Of a stretch of 64,000 nt of DNA, positions 53,997 to 64,000 are shown one piece after another. The notes below the pieces were generated by a model, which made no database searches, was not told where the DNA came from, and saw only the letters and a list, made by a program, of their open reading frames with translations. The DNA lies in NCBI RefSeq assembly GCF_963576675.1, contig NC_088915.1, positions 87,801,501 to 87,865,500 on the forward strand, given 5' to 3'. The position numbers were made by a program, and so were the translations under genes. The DNA comes from Euphorbia lathyris. Its lineage: Eukaryota > Streptophyta > Magnoliopsida > Malpighiales > Euphorbiaceae. How positions within the stretch are numbered: the stretch's first letter is position 1; each line of letters opens with the position of its first letter.

Positions 53997-54815
53997 GTTG
54001 TTTTCCTTTCATTTTTTTTTATTTTTTAATTTTTATCTTGTTATATGTTTGATACATTTTCCTTTTATTATGTTTGGTACAATTTTTTTTTTTATGTTGA
54101 ATGTTTCATTTGCTTAATTTACATCTTTGTTTCGTATGCCTTATTTCGTATTCTATATTTTCTCCATTATTTTTGCACCAATGAGGACATGGTCCAATTT
54201 AAGTGTGGGAGGAGACATACATATATCAATTTCTACATAAATACGAAATACGAATAAATTCAACAAAGATATTATTTTGCAAAACAAAATAATAAATGCA
54301 ACGAATGATATTCATGCAAATGCAACACATATATATATTGCAAAACATTTTTCACAATAACTTAACATTTTCATATATTTTTAAAGTTAATCATATAAGT
54401 TTTTATGATTATTTTTAGGTTATCATTATCGATAGAAATAATATTTCTATACGGACAATATTATTTTTCAAATTTTTTTCACAAATCTCCGATACGATTT
54501 TAAGAAAAATTGTCTCGAGTGAATGTATTTAAGTAAAAAAAAATTTCTTTATTCAATCTCTAATTTTATATCATGCAATTCATGATACAATAAATCTTAT
54601 TTTAAGTTTTCAATTAGGTTTATAGGCATTAAATTGAACTAACAAATTTTAGCTCGGTTTGATTTCGTCTTACATTAAAACTAATTGAAGTTTTTAAGGA
54701 AACTTTAGCCATAATACATGTTGAATTTTAAATCAATATAGGATGAATGTGCTATTTTTCTTTTTCCCAACTTATAATTTTATAATTCATATTAATTAAT
54801 CAATTAGTTGAATTC
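53997..54815 (+). other. Athila-2 3' non-coding region with internal purine tract
   Basis: AT-rich, no gene. At 54199-54214 TTAAGTGTGGGAGGAG resembles the tract before the 3' LTR (TTAAGTGTGGAGATT at 55451-55465), so it may be a second, internal polypurine tract. The phrase GAGGACATGGTCCAATTTAAG just before it is, as I recall, common in Athila-like elements. Confidence 0.5.
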
Positions 54816-55100
54816 TTAACTTTTGGCCACGATTGAGACCAACCTTATCACAATCGAGGTATGAAAGGGAATAAAATTTAAGTACCGTTTACTTTTGGCC
54901 ACGGTTGCGACCACCCTTATCACAATCGAGGTATGGAAGGAACGTTTAAATAAATAATAAGCGTGTATAAGTTTAAAGTAACGATTGCGTCCACCCATGG
55001 CATGGTCGGTACCTCTTAAGCAAACACAAAGAAAAAGAAAAAAAGTAATAGTAAAAGCGTATAAGGTTACGGTTGAAACCACCCTTATTTCGGGCGTAAC
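54816..55100. repeat. Imperfect tandem repeats in Athila-2 3' region
   Basis: Four degenerate units contain ACTTTTGGCCACG, TTGAGACCA or TTGCGACCA, CCCTTAT and ATCGAGGTATG. The first two are closest and the last two more diverged. Confidence 0.75.
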
Positions 55101-55450
55101 CAAGCAAATAAATTAAAATCAAGTACTTATTCATTTTAATATATCTTATATATTAGTTTAGGTTTGGGAAAGGAAATTTTGTGCTTTGAAATGCCTTGAG
55201 ATGAAAGACTCAATAACATGCGTGCTTATATTGTCCCGAATGCTTCAATTCAAAATTGGAAATACAAGACGAATGATATATCGTATTTATACTAAGTTAG
55301 TTTGATATTTTGCGTATAAATTTGCCATGTGAAGTTAGTCTTTTCGGCTTAACTAATTTAAAAGGTAATACAGAGATATATGTTTTATTTTTATAAAGAG
55401 ATTAGTTAGAGAATTAGTTCAGTGAAATTTTGCTCGGGACTAGCAAAAGA

Positions 55451-55465
55451 TTAAGTGTGGAGATT
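55451..55465 (+). promoter_or_regulatory. Polypurine tract of Athila-2
   Basis: TTAAGTGTGGAGATT directly before the TG of the 3' LTR. Confidence 0.75.
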
Positions 55466-57001
55466 TGTTAAGCCCAAAATATACCTAAAATATCATCAAT
55501 AATTACATCAATATTGCTACGAATTTATGCTATTTATACCTATTTAGAATGCTTTTACTCTCGAATATGTTTCTTTCATGCAAGGTACATAAATATTTGG
55601 TAAAATCCAAATAGGAGTAAATAGAGCTCAAAAATAGAAGAAAAGCCCTACAAAAGGAGTCGAAGATGATGAAAATTAATAACGCCAAGTCGAGGAAACG
55701 AACGAGAGCTGAAAAACGAAAAAAGCTCCGTGCCGCGACCGCGGCTTCCCCTTTTCACGGTCGCGACACACGTCGCCAGTCACTTTTCCCTTTCGTCCGA
55801 AGTACAATTGATGCTCCCCCATTCTCGGTAGTGAATTTGATAAATCTCGGTACGAGCAGGAGATTTAGAAGCCTAGTTACACACTTTCGTTTTCGACGGA
55901 ACGCGATCGTTCGGGTGGATAAGAACGTCCCTTCACAAGGTATACGTCCCTTCACAAGGTATACGACTCTCCACAACGGATACGTCTTTTCGCAACGGAC
56001 ACGACACTTCGATCAAGACTCTTCAACATCTATAAATAAAGAGTTGATGGAGAGTTGATGAGAGAATAATGACATATAGTGATATGTGTAGAAGAAAGAG
56101 ATTAGTGTAGAATTTATGCAGAAATTCCGAATCAAGTGATTCATAAGTTAGATTTAGATTCTGTAAAAAGCAATATGATGTACACACATTGTTTACAAAT
56201 TAATAACAAATTCAGTAGCGTTTAGACATTGTTCCAGTTTAGTTTTCATTTTGGTAGTAGACCGACCCAGTCTCTATTACGAAGATTCAACGAGAAGATT
56301 GAGTAGAGGATTCGCCCCTGAGCCTGACAAACTCGAACGAAACCCAAGGAAAGGATTGACAACCCGTTCACTTGCACGCCGTCGAAGAATTCAATGCTCC
56401 ATGTTCTCTGTAAACTTGTATCAATTTATATTTCATCTAATAAAATCCGTTCTATTCGATAGATTTTTATGCAGCACTTTGGTAAATGAGCCGAAGTGGA
56501 TTGATGCTGGTGTTTTCATTAAAACGTATTTAATTCAAATCTTTACAAGGAAACTTTGTTGAACACTTAGGCAAATTATTATCTCGAAAGAGTTTTAATT
56601 TTATTAAGGGCAACTATCCCGAAAGGGTTTTGTCGCGTTCAAAGCCAATTAATTAGAGGTTCCGTCATTTATTTCATCTTTATAATTCATACAAAGTTTA
56701 AAGTTGTTTCTTTGCTTAATGCAAACAAATATACCTGTTTACTTTTCTAAAAGTACTAAAACGTTCCTGTTTTGCAAATTCATTCTTAAATCATATATTT
56801 TCTAACATCTTCATACTCTAATCTAATTCTCATTCTAGCTATTTCAAAACCAAAACCGATTAAACGATTTTTCCATATCATAAACCTAAAAGTAAATTTA
56901 ACCGATTATAAATAAGTTTTGTTTAAAAAAGCGTTCACTGTGGGATCAATATCTTTTATTACTACAAGCGTATACCGTGCACTTGCGGAAATCGCTCAAC
57001 A
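55466..57001 (+). repeat. Athila-2 3' LTR
   Basis: 1536 bases, nearly identical to the 5' LTR. The main difference is two rather than three tandem copies of the ~20-base CGTCCCTTCACAAGGTATA unit. It contains the CpG hairpin at about 55730-55770. Confidence 0.93.
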
Positions 57002-58835
57002 GATGTCACCATTGATGAAGAAGCAGTTTGGGACTGGACCGGTGAAAAAGAAAACAGCTACAGTTTTTATCCGTTCATGGATGAAGACAATGATCAGGAA
57101 GAACCAGCCACAGTCATAGCCACAACACCAGCAACCAGTTCGACATCAGCAAGCTCAACCAGTTCGAGTTCATCCTCGAGTAATGAAGACAGCTCAGATG
57201 AACATCCGCCCGGAAAAGCCAAAAAAATTCATACCTATTAAAGATCTCTATGATGTAACAAGAAATCTCGATGATGAATTAACTCTTTATTGTCATTTTG
57301 TTAATGATGAACCAACAGATCCAGAAGAAGCAATGAAAGATGAAAAATGGAGAAAAGCTATGGAAGAGGAGATTCATTCAATCGAGAAAAATAAAACATG
57401 GGAGCTGACATCACTTCCGGCCGGTCAAAAACCCATTGGAGTTAAATGGGTGTTCAAAGCAAAGAAAGATGCAAACGGTGAAATTATCCGATATAAAGCA
57501 AGGTTGGTGGCGAAAGGGTTCAGTCAACGACCCGGAATTGACTACAATGAAGTTTTTGCTCCTGTTGCCAGAATGGAGAGTATCAGACTGGTAATTTCTA
57601 TAGCTGCTCAACACGGGTGGAGAATCCATCAAATGGACATGAAATCCGCATTTCTCAACGGATATCTGGAAGAGGAAATTTATATCCAGTAACCACCTGG
57701 ATATGTTGTGAAAGGTCAAGAAAATAAAGTGCTAAAATTGAAAAAGGCACTTTATGGTCTTAAGCAAGCACCACGAGCCTGGAACAGTCGCATTGACAAA
57801 TATTTTCAAGAAAATGGTTTTGTCAAATACCCACATGAATATGCCCTGTATGCAAAGGTGAAAAATGGAGATATGTTACTTGTTTGTTTGTATGTGGATG
57901 ATCTCATTTTTACAGGGAACAATCCTAAGATGTTTGAAGAGTTCAAAAATACAATGGCTCGTGAGTTCGAGATGACTGACATTGGTCTAATGGCATATTA
58001 TCTTGGCATTGAAGTGAAGCAGAATGACGACGGAATTTTTATTTCTCAAAGTGGTTTTGCAAAGGAGATCTTAAAGAAGTTTAAGATGGAAAATTGTAAT
58101 TCCGTCAGCACGCCAGTCGAATGTGGAATCAAGTTGACAAAAGATGAAGGTGGAGACAGAGTCAACCCGACATTATTCCGAAGCTTGGTCGGAAGTCTCA
58201 GATACTTGACATGTACGAGACCAGATATTCTTTATGCAGTCGGCTTAGTAAGTCGATACATGGAAGCCCCAACGGTGCCACATTGGAACGCAGCAAAAAG
58301 AATTCTCCGTTATGTTAAAGGTACAACTAATTTGGGTTTACTTTATTCAAAATCTGATGATTTCAAATTAGTTGGGTACAGTGATAGTGACTGGGCCGGT
58401 GACAAGGATGACCGAAAAAGTACAACTGGTTTTGTATTTTTTCTGGGTGATACTGCATTCACATGGAGTTCAAAAAAGCAACCGATCGTGACGTTATCTA
58501 CCTGCAAAGCTGAATATGTCGCTGCAACATCTTGTGTGTGTCATGCGATTTGGCTCCGGAAATTGCTAAAAGAATTTCAGATGAGTCAAAATGATCCAAC
58601 GGAGATTTTTATTGATAATAAATCTGCACTGGCATTAGCGAAAAATCCAGTGTTTCATGATCGAAGTAAGCACATTGATACGAGGTATCATTTTATTCGA
58701 GAATGCATTGAGCAGAAGGAGGTGAAGCTGAAGTATGTGAAAACTCAAGATCAGATTGCAGACATTTTCACGAAGCTGCTAAAATATGATGTGTTCAGTC
58801 ATTTGAGAGCTCAATTGGGAGTCGTGGAAAATTAA
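57002..58835 (+). pseudogene. Outer copia pol, RT and RNase H (rest)
   Basis: After the TSD the linker resumes as DVTIDEEAVWDW, then a Thr/Ser-rich stretch. One extra base in an A-run near 57220 shifts the frame. RT follows: AMEEEIHSIEKNKTWEL, YKARLVAKGFSQRPGIDYNE, MDMKSAFLNGYLEEEIYIQ. A TAA at 57690-57692 interrupts just before PPGY. After it come LYGLKQAPRAW, the catalytic LYVDDLIFTGN, TRPDILYAVGLVSRYM and RNase H (STCKAEYVAATSC, DNKSALALAKNP, DIFTKLLKYDVF), ending at 58835. Confidence 0.92.
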
Positions 58836-58848
58836 GTTTAAGGGAGCA
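58836..58848 (+). promoter_or_regulatory. Polypurine tract of outer copia
   Basis: TTTAAGGGAGCA directly before the 3' LTR. Confidence 0.7.
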
Positions 58849-59066
58849 TGTTAAAAAAAATTAATAAACTTAATTTTGAAATAAAAAAATAATAAAGAAA
58901 AATTAAATAAAGAAAGACATGTGATGGTATGGGTTGTCAAAGTCATTGTATGGGGTTTGGTTTTTATTTGTCATATATGTTAAAAATGTCAAAGTAGTAG
59001 TATGGGTTTAGTATGGATTTAGTTTTTTATTTATGAAATAAATTGTGCAATTGGAATGGTGAAGTA

Positions 59067-59155
<89 letters not shown>

Positions 59156-59277
59156 CTTAATATTGAGTGTAGTGTGTGTAAAAAATAAAGAAAGTGAAGT
59201 CTTTAATCTTTTGTATCATTTGTATCCTTGAATGAAATTAATTTTTCCATAAAGTAATTAGTCCCTCTAGTCTAACA
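58849..59277 (+). repeat. Outer copia 3' LTR with expanded TA microsatellite
   Basis: 429 bases. The TA run at 59068-59151 is 42 repeats, against 13 in the 5' LTR. Otherwise the two LTRs are nearly identical. TSD AAACA follows. Confidence 0.9.
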
Positions 59278-59351
59278 AAACATAAATCTCATCCCAATTA
59301 AAGCTTTCTCGATTATTCTAAATCATAAATAAAATTTCTTTTATAAAAATG

Positions 59352-60152
59352 CATGGTTATCAAAACCGGACCGGTCAAAGAACCGGAAGAGCTAAAGGGT
59401 GAAGGGTTTAAGGTTTAACCAGGGTTTAACCGGGGTTGAACCGAGGTTCAAATAATCTTAAAAAATAATAATTTTAATTTTATTTACACCTTCAAACACA
59501 ATAAAAATGTTAATTTGAATTTTATATCCTAATATATAATTTAATTATCATGACGAATTATAACTTGCATATTCTAAATGTAACAAAAACTTAACTTGAT
59601 TGATTATAAATTTTATATTATGATATATAATATAAAATTAAATAGTAATATAACTTGATTTCAGTACATATATCATTAATATTTTTTTACTACATATCCA
59701 TCAAGCATGATTTAATTCAAGCATGATTTAATTTAATGGTTTATTCTTTGTGAACAAACAAAAATCAATCATCGACAGAGACTTATTGATAATCAAATGA
59801 AAGCATGAATATCAAATCATTAACAAATATTTCAGTACTACATTAGTACTAATTTGAAAATTATTTTTTTAAAATGAAATTCAAGTTAATTTTTTATTAA
59901 TTGGATTAGTTAATTTTAATTGAACTCTAAATTTTTTATTTATTTTTTAAAAAGTTAGAGTACAAACATTGAACCGTTTGGACCGTAAAAACCGTGACCG
60001 GGTTTCCGGGTCGCTGGTTCAACCGGCCGGGTCACCGGTTTTTCAACGGTTTTCTAAGATGTAATAAAATGGCCACTTCCGGACCGGAATACCTACCGGG
60101 TCCGGTTCAACCCGGTTGAACCGACCGGGCCGGTCCGGGTTTGATAACCTTG
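59352..60152. mobile_element. hAT-type element with CCGG-rich ends
   Basis: The ends CATGGTTATCAAAACCGG and (inverted) CAAGGTTATCAAACCCGG are flanked by identical TAAAAATG at 59344-59351 and 60153-60160. Both ends hold clusters of ACCGG/CCGGT/AACC words. The centre is AT-rich without a transposase. Confidence 0.8.
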
Positions 60153-60302
60153 TAAAAATGTACTAGTTATTTTCTAATCTTTCTAACACATCTTTATTTA
60201 TTATTCATAAAAATTAATTTGTCTATAATCCTAATACCATTATTACTAAAAGCAATTGTGATAATTTAATATTCATTCAAACTCATACTAGTAACTTAAG
60301 GG

Positions 60303-60472
60303 TAAAAAAAGGCGGTTTGGTACACTACGCGTTCCCGTTAAGCGAGGGTTCGGAGAAGGGTCCCACCATAAGGGTGTATAGGGGACAAGCCTTCCCTTAC
60401 CAATTTATCTGGCAAGAGGCCGCTCCTAAGAGTCGAACCCGTGACCACTCGGTCACACGACAACAATCATTT
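60303..60472 (-). mobile_element. Au-like SINE
   Basis: Read on the minus strand it has a tRNA-like head with GACCGAGTGGTCA and a box B GGGTTCGACTC (60430-60440), then a body with AAGGCTTGTCCCC, CCCTTATGGTGGGACCC and AACCCTCGC, ending in a short T-run. This agrees with the Au SINE consensus as I remember it. It has no coding capacity and would be copied by LINE machinery. Confidence 0.82.
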
Positions 60473-60543
60473 ACATATTTAGACCAATTACCCAATCATT
60501 ACCTATCTAGACTATTTATTTGTGACTTTTCCAAAATGTCATT

Positions 60544-60545
<2 letters not shown>

Positions 60546-60584
<39 letters not shown>
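60546..60584. repeat. TA microsatellite
   Basis: An uninterrupted TA run of about 39 bases. Confidence 0.95.
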
Positions 60585-60586
<2 letters not shown>

Positions 60587-61044
60587 GACAATTACAAAAC
60601 TAGCCCTATTTTAAAACCCATTTACATTTTTAATCTAGTTATCCAACTTTTTACAAATGTAGGCAATTTTGTAAAATTTGGACAAATTTGCCCTTTCTTT
60701 CCCATTCTCTGTTCTTCACCCTAAACGTATCAAATGCTGCGATATGAAGAGAAGGAAGAACGAGAAGCAACGGAGGCACACTCGAAGAGGAGGAGAAGCG
60801 AACGGCGGCGATAGGAAGAGGAGGAGAAGAAGGCGAACGACGAACAGAAGAATCTGGCCATCTCGTCCCAATGTATATTGTTTCTCTTCCTTTTTCATGT
60901 TTTTCCTGATCGTGCGAACCCCAAAAACAATGACATTGTTGTCTAAAAATGCATTTTGGTTGGAATATCAGTTTCAGATTTTTTCCCCGACAGCGTCGAT
61001 ATCTGTTGATTTCTTATCAATATCGACAGATATGACGATATAAC
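60585..61044. other. Unassigned sequence
   Basis: Begins GGGACAATTACAAAACTAG, a word often seen at the ends of plant DNA transposons, but no matching second end was found. A purine-rich stretch rich in GAGGAG and CGAACG (60750-60860) gives Arg/Lys-rich translations that look like low complexity and not like a gene. Confidence 0.4.
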
Positions 61045-62520
61045 TGTTGAAACACCTTTCCACGAGATTTTGATTTGACAAAATAATCCATGATTAAGAG
61101 ACAATTAAATTTAAGTGCTTTGATTTAATTGTACTAATGTGTTTGTTCAATGTTAAGTATATATGTATATATCAAAAAGTAAAGACAGAACGAAGTCAGC
61201 ATGATATCACGGCACAAGCTGAGTAGAGTGGAACTCAGCGTAAGAAAAGACAAGACATCTTCAGAGTAGAAGCTTAAAAATCAAGAAGCTGAGTGGAACG
61301 AAACTCAGTATCAAAAGTAGAAAAGACTTCTTAAGAACTATGTCTTGCAGAACGAAGCTGACCATGGAAGCTGAGTACAAAAGAACTCAGTATCTGAATT
61401 GGCAATAATCAAAAGACAAGTAACAAAGTCATGCCGAGTGATCTTCAGGACAGCACCAATGACCCGTTAGCTAAAAGACAAGTCCGACAACTGTCTGAAC
61501 CAATAATAGGAACCTCGGAATTACGCACAGAAATGATTTCGAGACGCATGGGTCAAACGTCCGTTAGCTAAAAGATGAAACCTGTACAAGAAGACAAAAC
61601 TGCAAGAAAAGGACAAGCCTGGCACCTGAGGAAATCAAACGACAGGATTGGCCTGCAAGCCAGAAGCTGACCAGAGCCTTGTCTCCCAAAAGAGCCGTTT
61701 TGGATTCAACGGACAAATCAAATTCAAATGATTTGATCCTCAGATTGCAACTATAAAGGGGCAAGCATACCTCTTGGATCATCGCCGATTTACAGAAAAT
61801 ACAAGAGAGAAATACAAGCAAAAAGCACATCAAAACAAAAGAGATCTTACACCAAACTTCTATCCTTGTGTAAATGCTAGAGTGATTTTTGTAATCATCT
61901 AAAGTGTTCTTTGTCTGAAAAAGAACAAGTCTGTATCAATTGTATTATTGAGAGAATTGTGCTGAGTGTTTGGTTGTAAATACTCAGTGGTAGAGAAACC
62001 TAAGTGTTCGGTTATAGCACTTAGTAGGAGTTGAGTAGACGAATAGAGGAAGGTACTCTTGCATATTCAATTGCCTTGTAAACGGTTTGTGCTCTACCTT
62101 TAAAGAGCTCAGTATTGGATTTAAAAAGCCTGGAGGGATTCTGGGGACTGGACGTAGGCGGAGAGGCCGAACCAGGATAAGTCGTACTGAGTAATTTCTA
62201 ACTCTCTCTCAATATATATATTTATCTGTATGTGTTGCTTGTCATATTTACTCAGCATATAAAATTGCTTAAACTGACACTGAGTAAATAGGAGTGCTGA
62301 GTTGGAAGCTGACCACAACAGTGTCAATTCCCAACTCATACGTAAAGTTGTTTTAGTCAACACCTGACTAAAGCTGTCTTACACTATAATCGGTCGTGCT
62401 GACCAAAGCTGAGTTGACTAACTCAAGAAAATAAATTAAGTCAGCTTAATCAAATTACGAAAAAGTTATATTAGTTCCTAACCCCCCCCCCCCCTTGGAA
62501 CTAATCACACGGGACCAACA
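61045..62520 (+). repeat. SIRE-2 5' LTR
   Basis: 1476 bases, TGTTGAAAC...GGACCAACA. It matches the SIRE-1 LTRs (read on the minus strand) in their ends and in the central block GGCGGAGAGGCCGAACCAGG. ACTCAG/CTGAGT words are dense. A C-run of 14 lies at 62482-62495. Confidence 0.9.
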
Positions 62521-62522
62521 AG

Positions 62523-62534
62523 TGGTATCAGAGC
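62523..62534 (+). promoter_or_regulatory. Primer binding site, initiator tRNA-Met, SIRE-2
   Basis: TGGTATCAGAGC, two bases after the LTR. Confidence 0.9.
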
Positions 62535-62584
62535 TAAATAGCTCACTATTCAAAGATTTAACAATCTTGAGCTGATCCCGATAA

Positions 62585-64000
62585 ATGGCTGAGAACAGCA
62601 CTCGTTTCCTTCCCGGGAACCAAACAACACAGATACTCCCAGAGGGATTATCAATTAGTCGGCCTCCCCTATTCTTTGGATCAAATTATACATTCTGGAA
62701 CAATAGGATGAAGAACTTTATTCAAGCCATAAACATGAGTGCATGGCTTGCAATAGTTCAAGGCCCATATGTGCCATATAAAACTGTTGACAATGAGAAA
62801 GTTGTTAAGGGTGAAACTGAGTGGTCAGAAGATGACCTTAAAAAATTACAAAATAATGCTTCGGCTATCAATATGCTTCACTGTGCATTAGATGCTGCAG
62901 AATACAATAAGATTTCAGGTTGCGAGTCAGCACAGGAGATTTGGAAAAAGCTTGAAGTAACCTACGAATGTACAAGCAAGGTCAAGGAGTCAAAGGTGAA
63001 CCAACATATGAGATTATACGAGCTGTTCGAGACGAACGACGATGAGGACATCTCCGGAATGAACGCTAGATTCACCAACATCATAAATGAGCTAAAGAGG
63101 CTCGGCAAGAACTTCACTGAAGAAGAGCAGGTGAAGAAAATCCTGAGAAGCTTACCAAAGAGTTGGCAAGCTAAGAAAACTGTCGTGGAGGAAGCTCAAG
63201 ACTTGACCACATATAAATATGATGAGCTAATCGGATCTCTGCTGACTCATGAGATCTCTATGAAAAATTTTGAAGCAAAAAAAAAGTCAGAAGACAAGAA
63301 ACAAAAATCACTTGTCATGAAAGCTGACTCAACCGAAGCTGACTCATCGGACGATGAGGAAATGGCCATGTTCACAAGGAAGATGAAGAAGCTGTTTAGA
63401 AAGAATGAAAAGAACAGCAAGAAGCCATTCAGAAGAGGCGATAGGTACAAAGCTGAGTCCAGTGACAAATACAAAAAGGACAGCTCCAAGCCTGTCACGT
63501 GCTTTGAGTGTCATCAAACTAGGCACATTAAGTCAAGCTGCCCTAATCTAAAGAAAGACAAGAAGGGAAGCAAAAAGGCTATAGTGGCCACATGGAGTGA
63601 CAGCGACGACTCAACATCATCTGAAGCTGATGCCACCGAGTCAGCAAACATATGCTTCATGGCCGATGACACTGCTGACCATACTCGATCTGAGCAAGCT
63701 GACCTCTCTGAAGAATCTGAACAGGAGGAATACTCAAATGAGGTAACATCTATACACTTGCTTAGAAATGAAATGATTAACGCCCTGAGTGACTTATATA
63801 CACTGACTAAAAAGTGTAATAAGAAAATAAAAGCACTCAGCAGGCGGTGTGACGAGATTGAAGAGGTCAAACTTAGTGACCTTCGATATCTTCTCCAAAA
63901 CAACTCAGCTTTGCATAGTAACATGGAAATTATGCACAAGTTTATCTCGGAAGTCCAATCAGATTCAAAGAAACTGAGAAAGGATGTCACAAACCTTCAG
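62585..64000 (+). CDS. SIRE-2 gag (3' end outside window)
   Basis: Opens at ATG 62585 (MAENSTRFLPGNQ) and stays open for 472 codons to the last base. Contains RPPLFFGSNYTFWNNRMKNF, MSAWLAIVQGPYVPYK and QEIWKKLEVTYE, then the gag core VNQHMRLYELFETNDDEDISG and LRSLPKSWQAKKT. The zinc knuckle near residue 307 reads CFECHQTRHIKSSC: all CCHC ligands are kept, but the usual Gly before His is Arg (SIRE-1 has Gly). An acidic segment (ATWSDSDDSTSSEADA) and a coiled-coil-like part (NALSDLYTLTKKCNKKI) follow. This intact copy is the reference for the breaks in SIRE-1 gag. Confidence 0.93.
   Translation, partial: MAENSTRFLPGNQTTQILPEGLSISRPPLFFGSNYTFWNNRMKNFIQAINMSAWLAIVQGPYVPYKTVDNEKVVKGETEWSEDDLKKLQNNASAINMLHCALDAAEYNKISGCESAQEIWKKLEVTYECTSKVKESKVNQHMRLYELFETNDDEDISGMNARFTNIINELKRLGKNFTEEEQVKKILRSLPKSWQAKKTVVEEAQDLTTYKYDELIGSLLTHEISMKNFEAKKKSEDKKQKSLVMKADSTEADSSDDEEMAMFTRKMKKLFRKNEKNSKKPFRRGDRYKAESSDKYKKDSSKPVTCFECHQTRHIKSSCPNLKKDKKGSKKAIVATWSDSDDSTSSEADATESANICFMADDTADHTRSEQADLSEESEQEEYSNEVTSIHLLRNEMINALSDLYTLTKKCNKKIKALSRRCDEIEEVKLSDLRYLLQNNSALHSNMEIMHKFISEVQSDSKKLRKDVTNLQ

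Larger units (their letters stand above)
39981..57001 (+). mobile_element. Athila-2: large Athila-type Ty3/gypsy retrotransposon with two ORF3 genes
   Basis: 17,021 bases, or about 13.9 kb without the L1 insertion, bounded by LTRs (TGTTAAG...CAACA) and the TSD GATGT. Order: LTR, tRNA-Asp-type primer site, gag-pol (two stops, one frameshift), hairpin module, ORF3a, L1 insertion, hairpin module, ORF3b, purine tract, tandem repeats, polypurine tract, LTR. The LTRs are nearly identical, so the insertion is fairly young. It split the integrase-RT linker of a copia element. Confidence 0.94.
37276..59277 (+). mobile_element. Copia element, host of the Athila-2 insertion
   Basis: LTRs at 37276-37646 and 58849-59277 with the TSD AAACA, an iMet primer site, gag-protease-integrase, then RT-RNase H after the Athila-2 insertion. 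Without Athila-2 it would be about 5.0 kb, normal for copia. It has a frameshift in integrase, a frameshift before RT, a stop in RT and an altered protease motif, so it is inactive. Confidence 0.92.
61045..64000 (+). mobile_element. SIRE-2: SIRE/Maximus-type copia element, 5' part, apparently intact
   Basis: A complete 5' LTR, primer site and open gag, continuing past the window. It is the same family as SIRE-1 but on the other strand and without visible damage so far. Confidence 0.92.

Noticed and set aside
59043..59231. ORF coding for a Tyr-Ile repeat
   Set aside because: It is the translation of the TA microsatellite.
60678..61043. Arg/Lys-rich ORF before SIRE-2
   Set aside because: Low-complexity purine-rich DNA, overlaps the border region of SIRE-2, no domain.

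Overview
This window is plant nuclear DNA, almost certainly from a flowering plant and probably a eudicot, made up nearly entirely of nested transposable elements. The grounds are Ty1/copia and Athila-type Ty3/gypsy retrotransposons with tRNA-iMet and tRNA-Asp primer sites, L1-type LINEs with a plant-type C-terminal RNase H, an Au-like SINE, Mutator-, hAT- and Tourist-type elements, and a spliced gene of the plant mobile domain (PMD) family. I see no intact single-copy host gene. All element boundaries were placed by eye from terminal repeats and target-site duplications (TSDs).

Layout. 1-2964: 3' end of a copia element (RT/RNase H plus a 1.8 kb LTR). 3329-15248 (minus): a six-exon PMD gene, split in exon 5 by Athila-1 (3939-13284, minus, TSD GGTTG). 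Athila-1 keeps gag and an ORF3/env-like gene but has no pol. 15382-17230: a frameshifted hypothetical ORF, AT-rich tandem repeats and a run of seven GC-rich hairpins. 17660-28225: a decayed LINE split by a SIRE-type copia element (18895-27907, minus). 28241-33204: a Mutator-like element with long terminal inverted repeats holding a hAT, a second Mutator-like element that carries a fragment of a host ATAD3-type ATPase gene (Pack-MULE), a GC-rich hAT and two Tourist-like MITEs. 33457-36935: further hAT and fold-back MITEs, two with tandem duplications running across their right ends. 37276-59277: a copia element (TSD AAACA) split by the 17.0 kb Athila-2 (39981-57001, TSD GATGT), itself split by an L1 LINE (48862-51971). 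59352-61044: a hAT, an Au SINE and unassigned sequence. 61045-64000: start of a second SIRE element (+) with intact LTR, PBS and an open gag running off the window.

The most unusual signal is in the two Athila elements. Each carries its own set of CpG-rich palindromic motifs, found only in the LTRs and around the ORF3/env-like genes and not in gag or pol. Athila-1 uses TACGCGGGGCGTA-type motifs (11 per LTR, nine inverted pairs around ORF3). Athila-2 uses a CGCGACCG...CGGTCGCG hairpin beside a TCTCGGTA motif, once per LTR and once upstream of each of two paralogous ORF3 genes. The sequences differ but the placement is the same, which suggests a shared structural or regulatory role. No function is demonstrated here.

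Most retroelement genes are broken by single stops or frameshifts. Where the original codon can be inferred, the stops are C-to-T or G-to-A changes, as expected from deamination of methylated cytosines.
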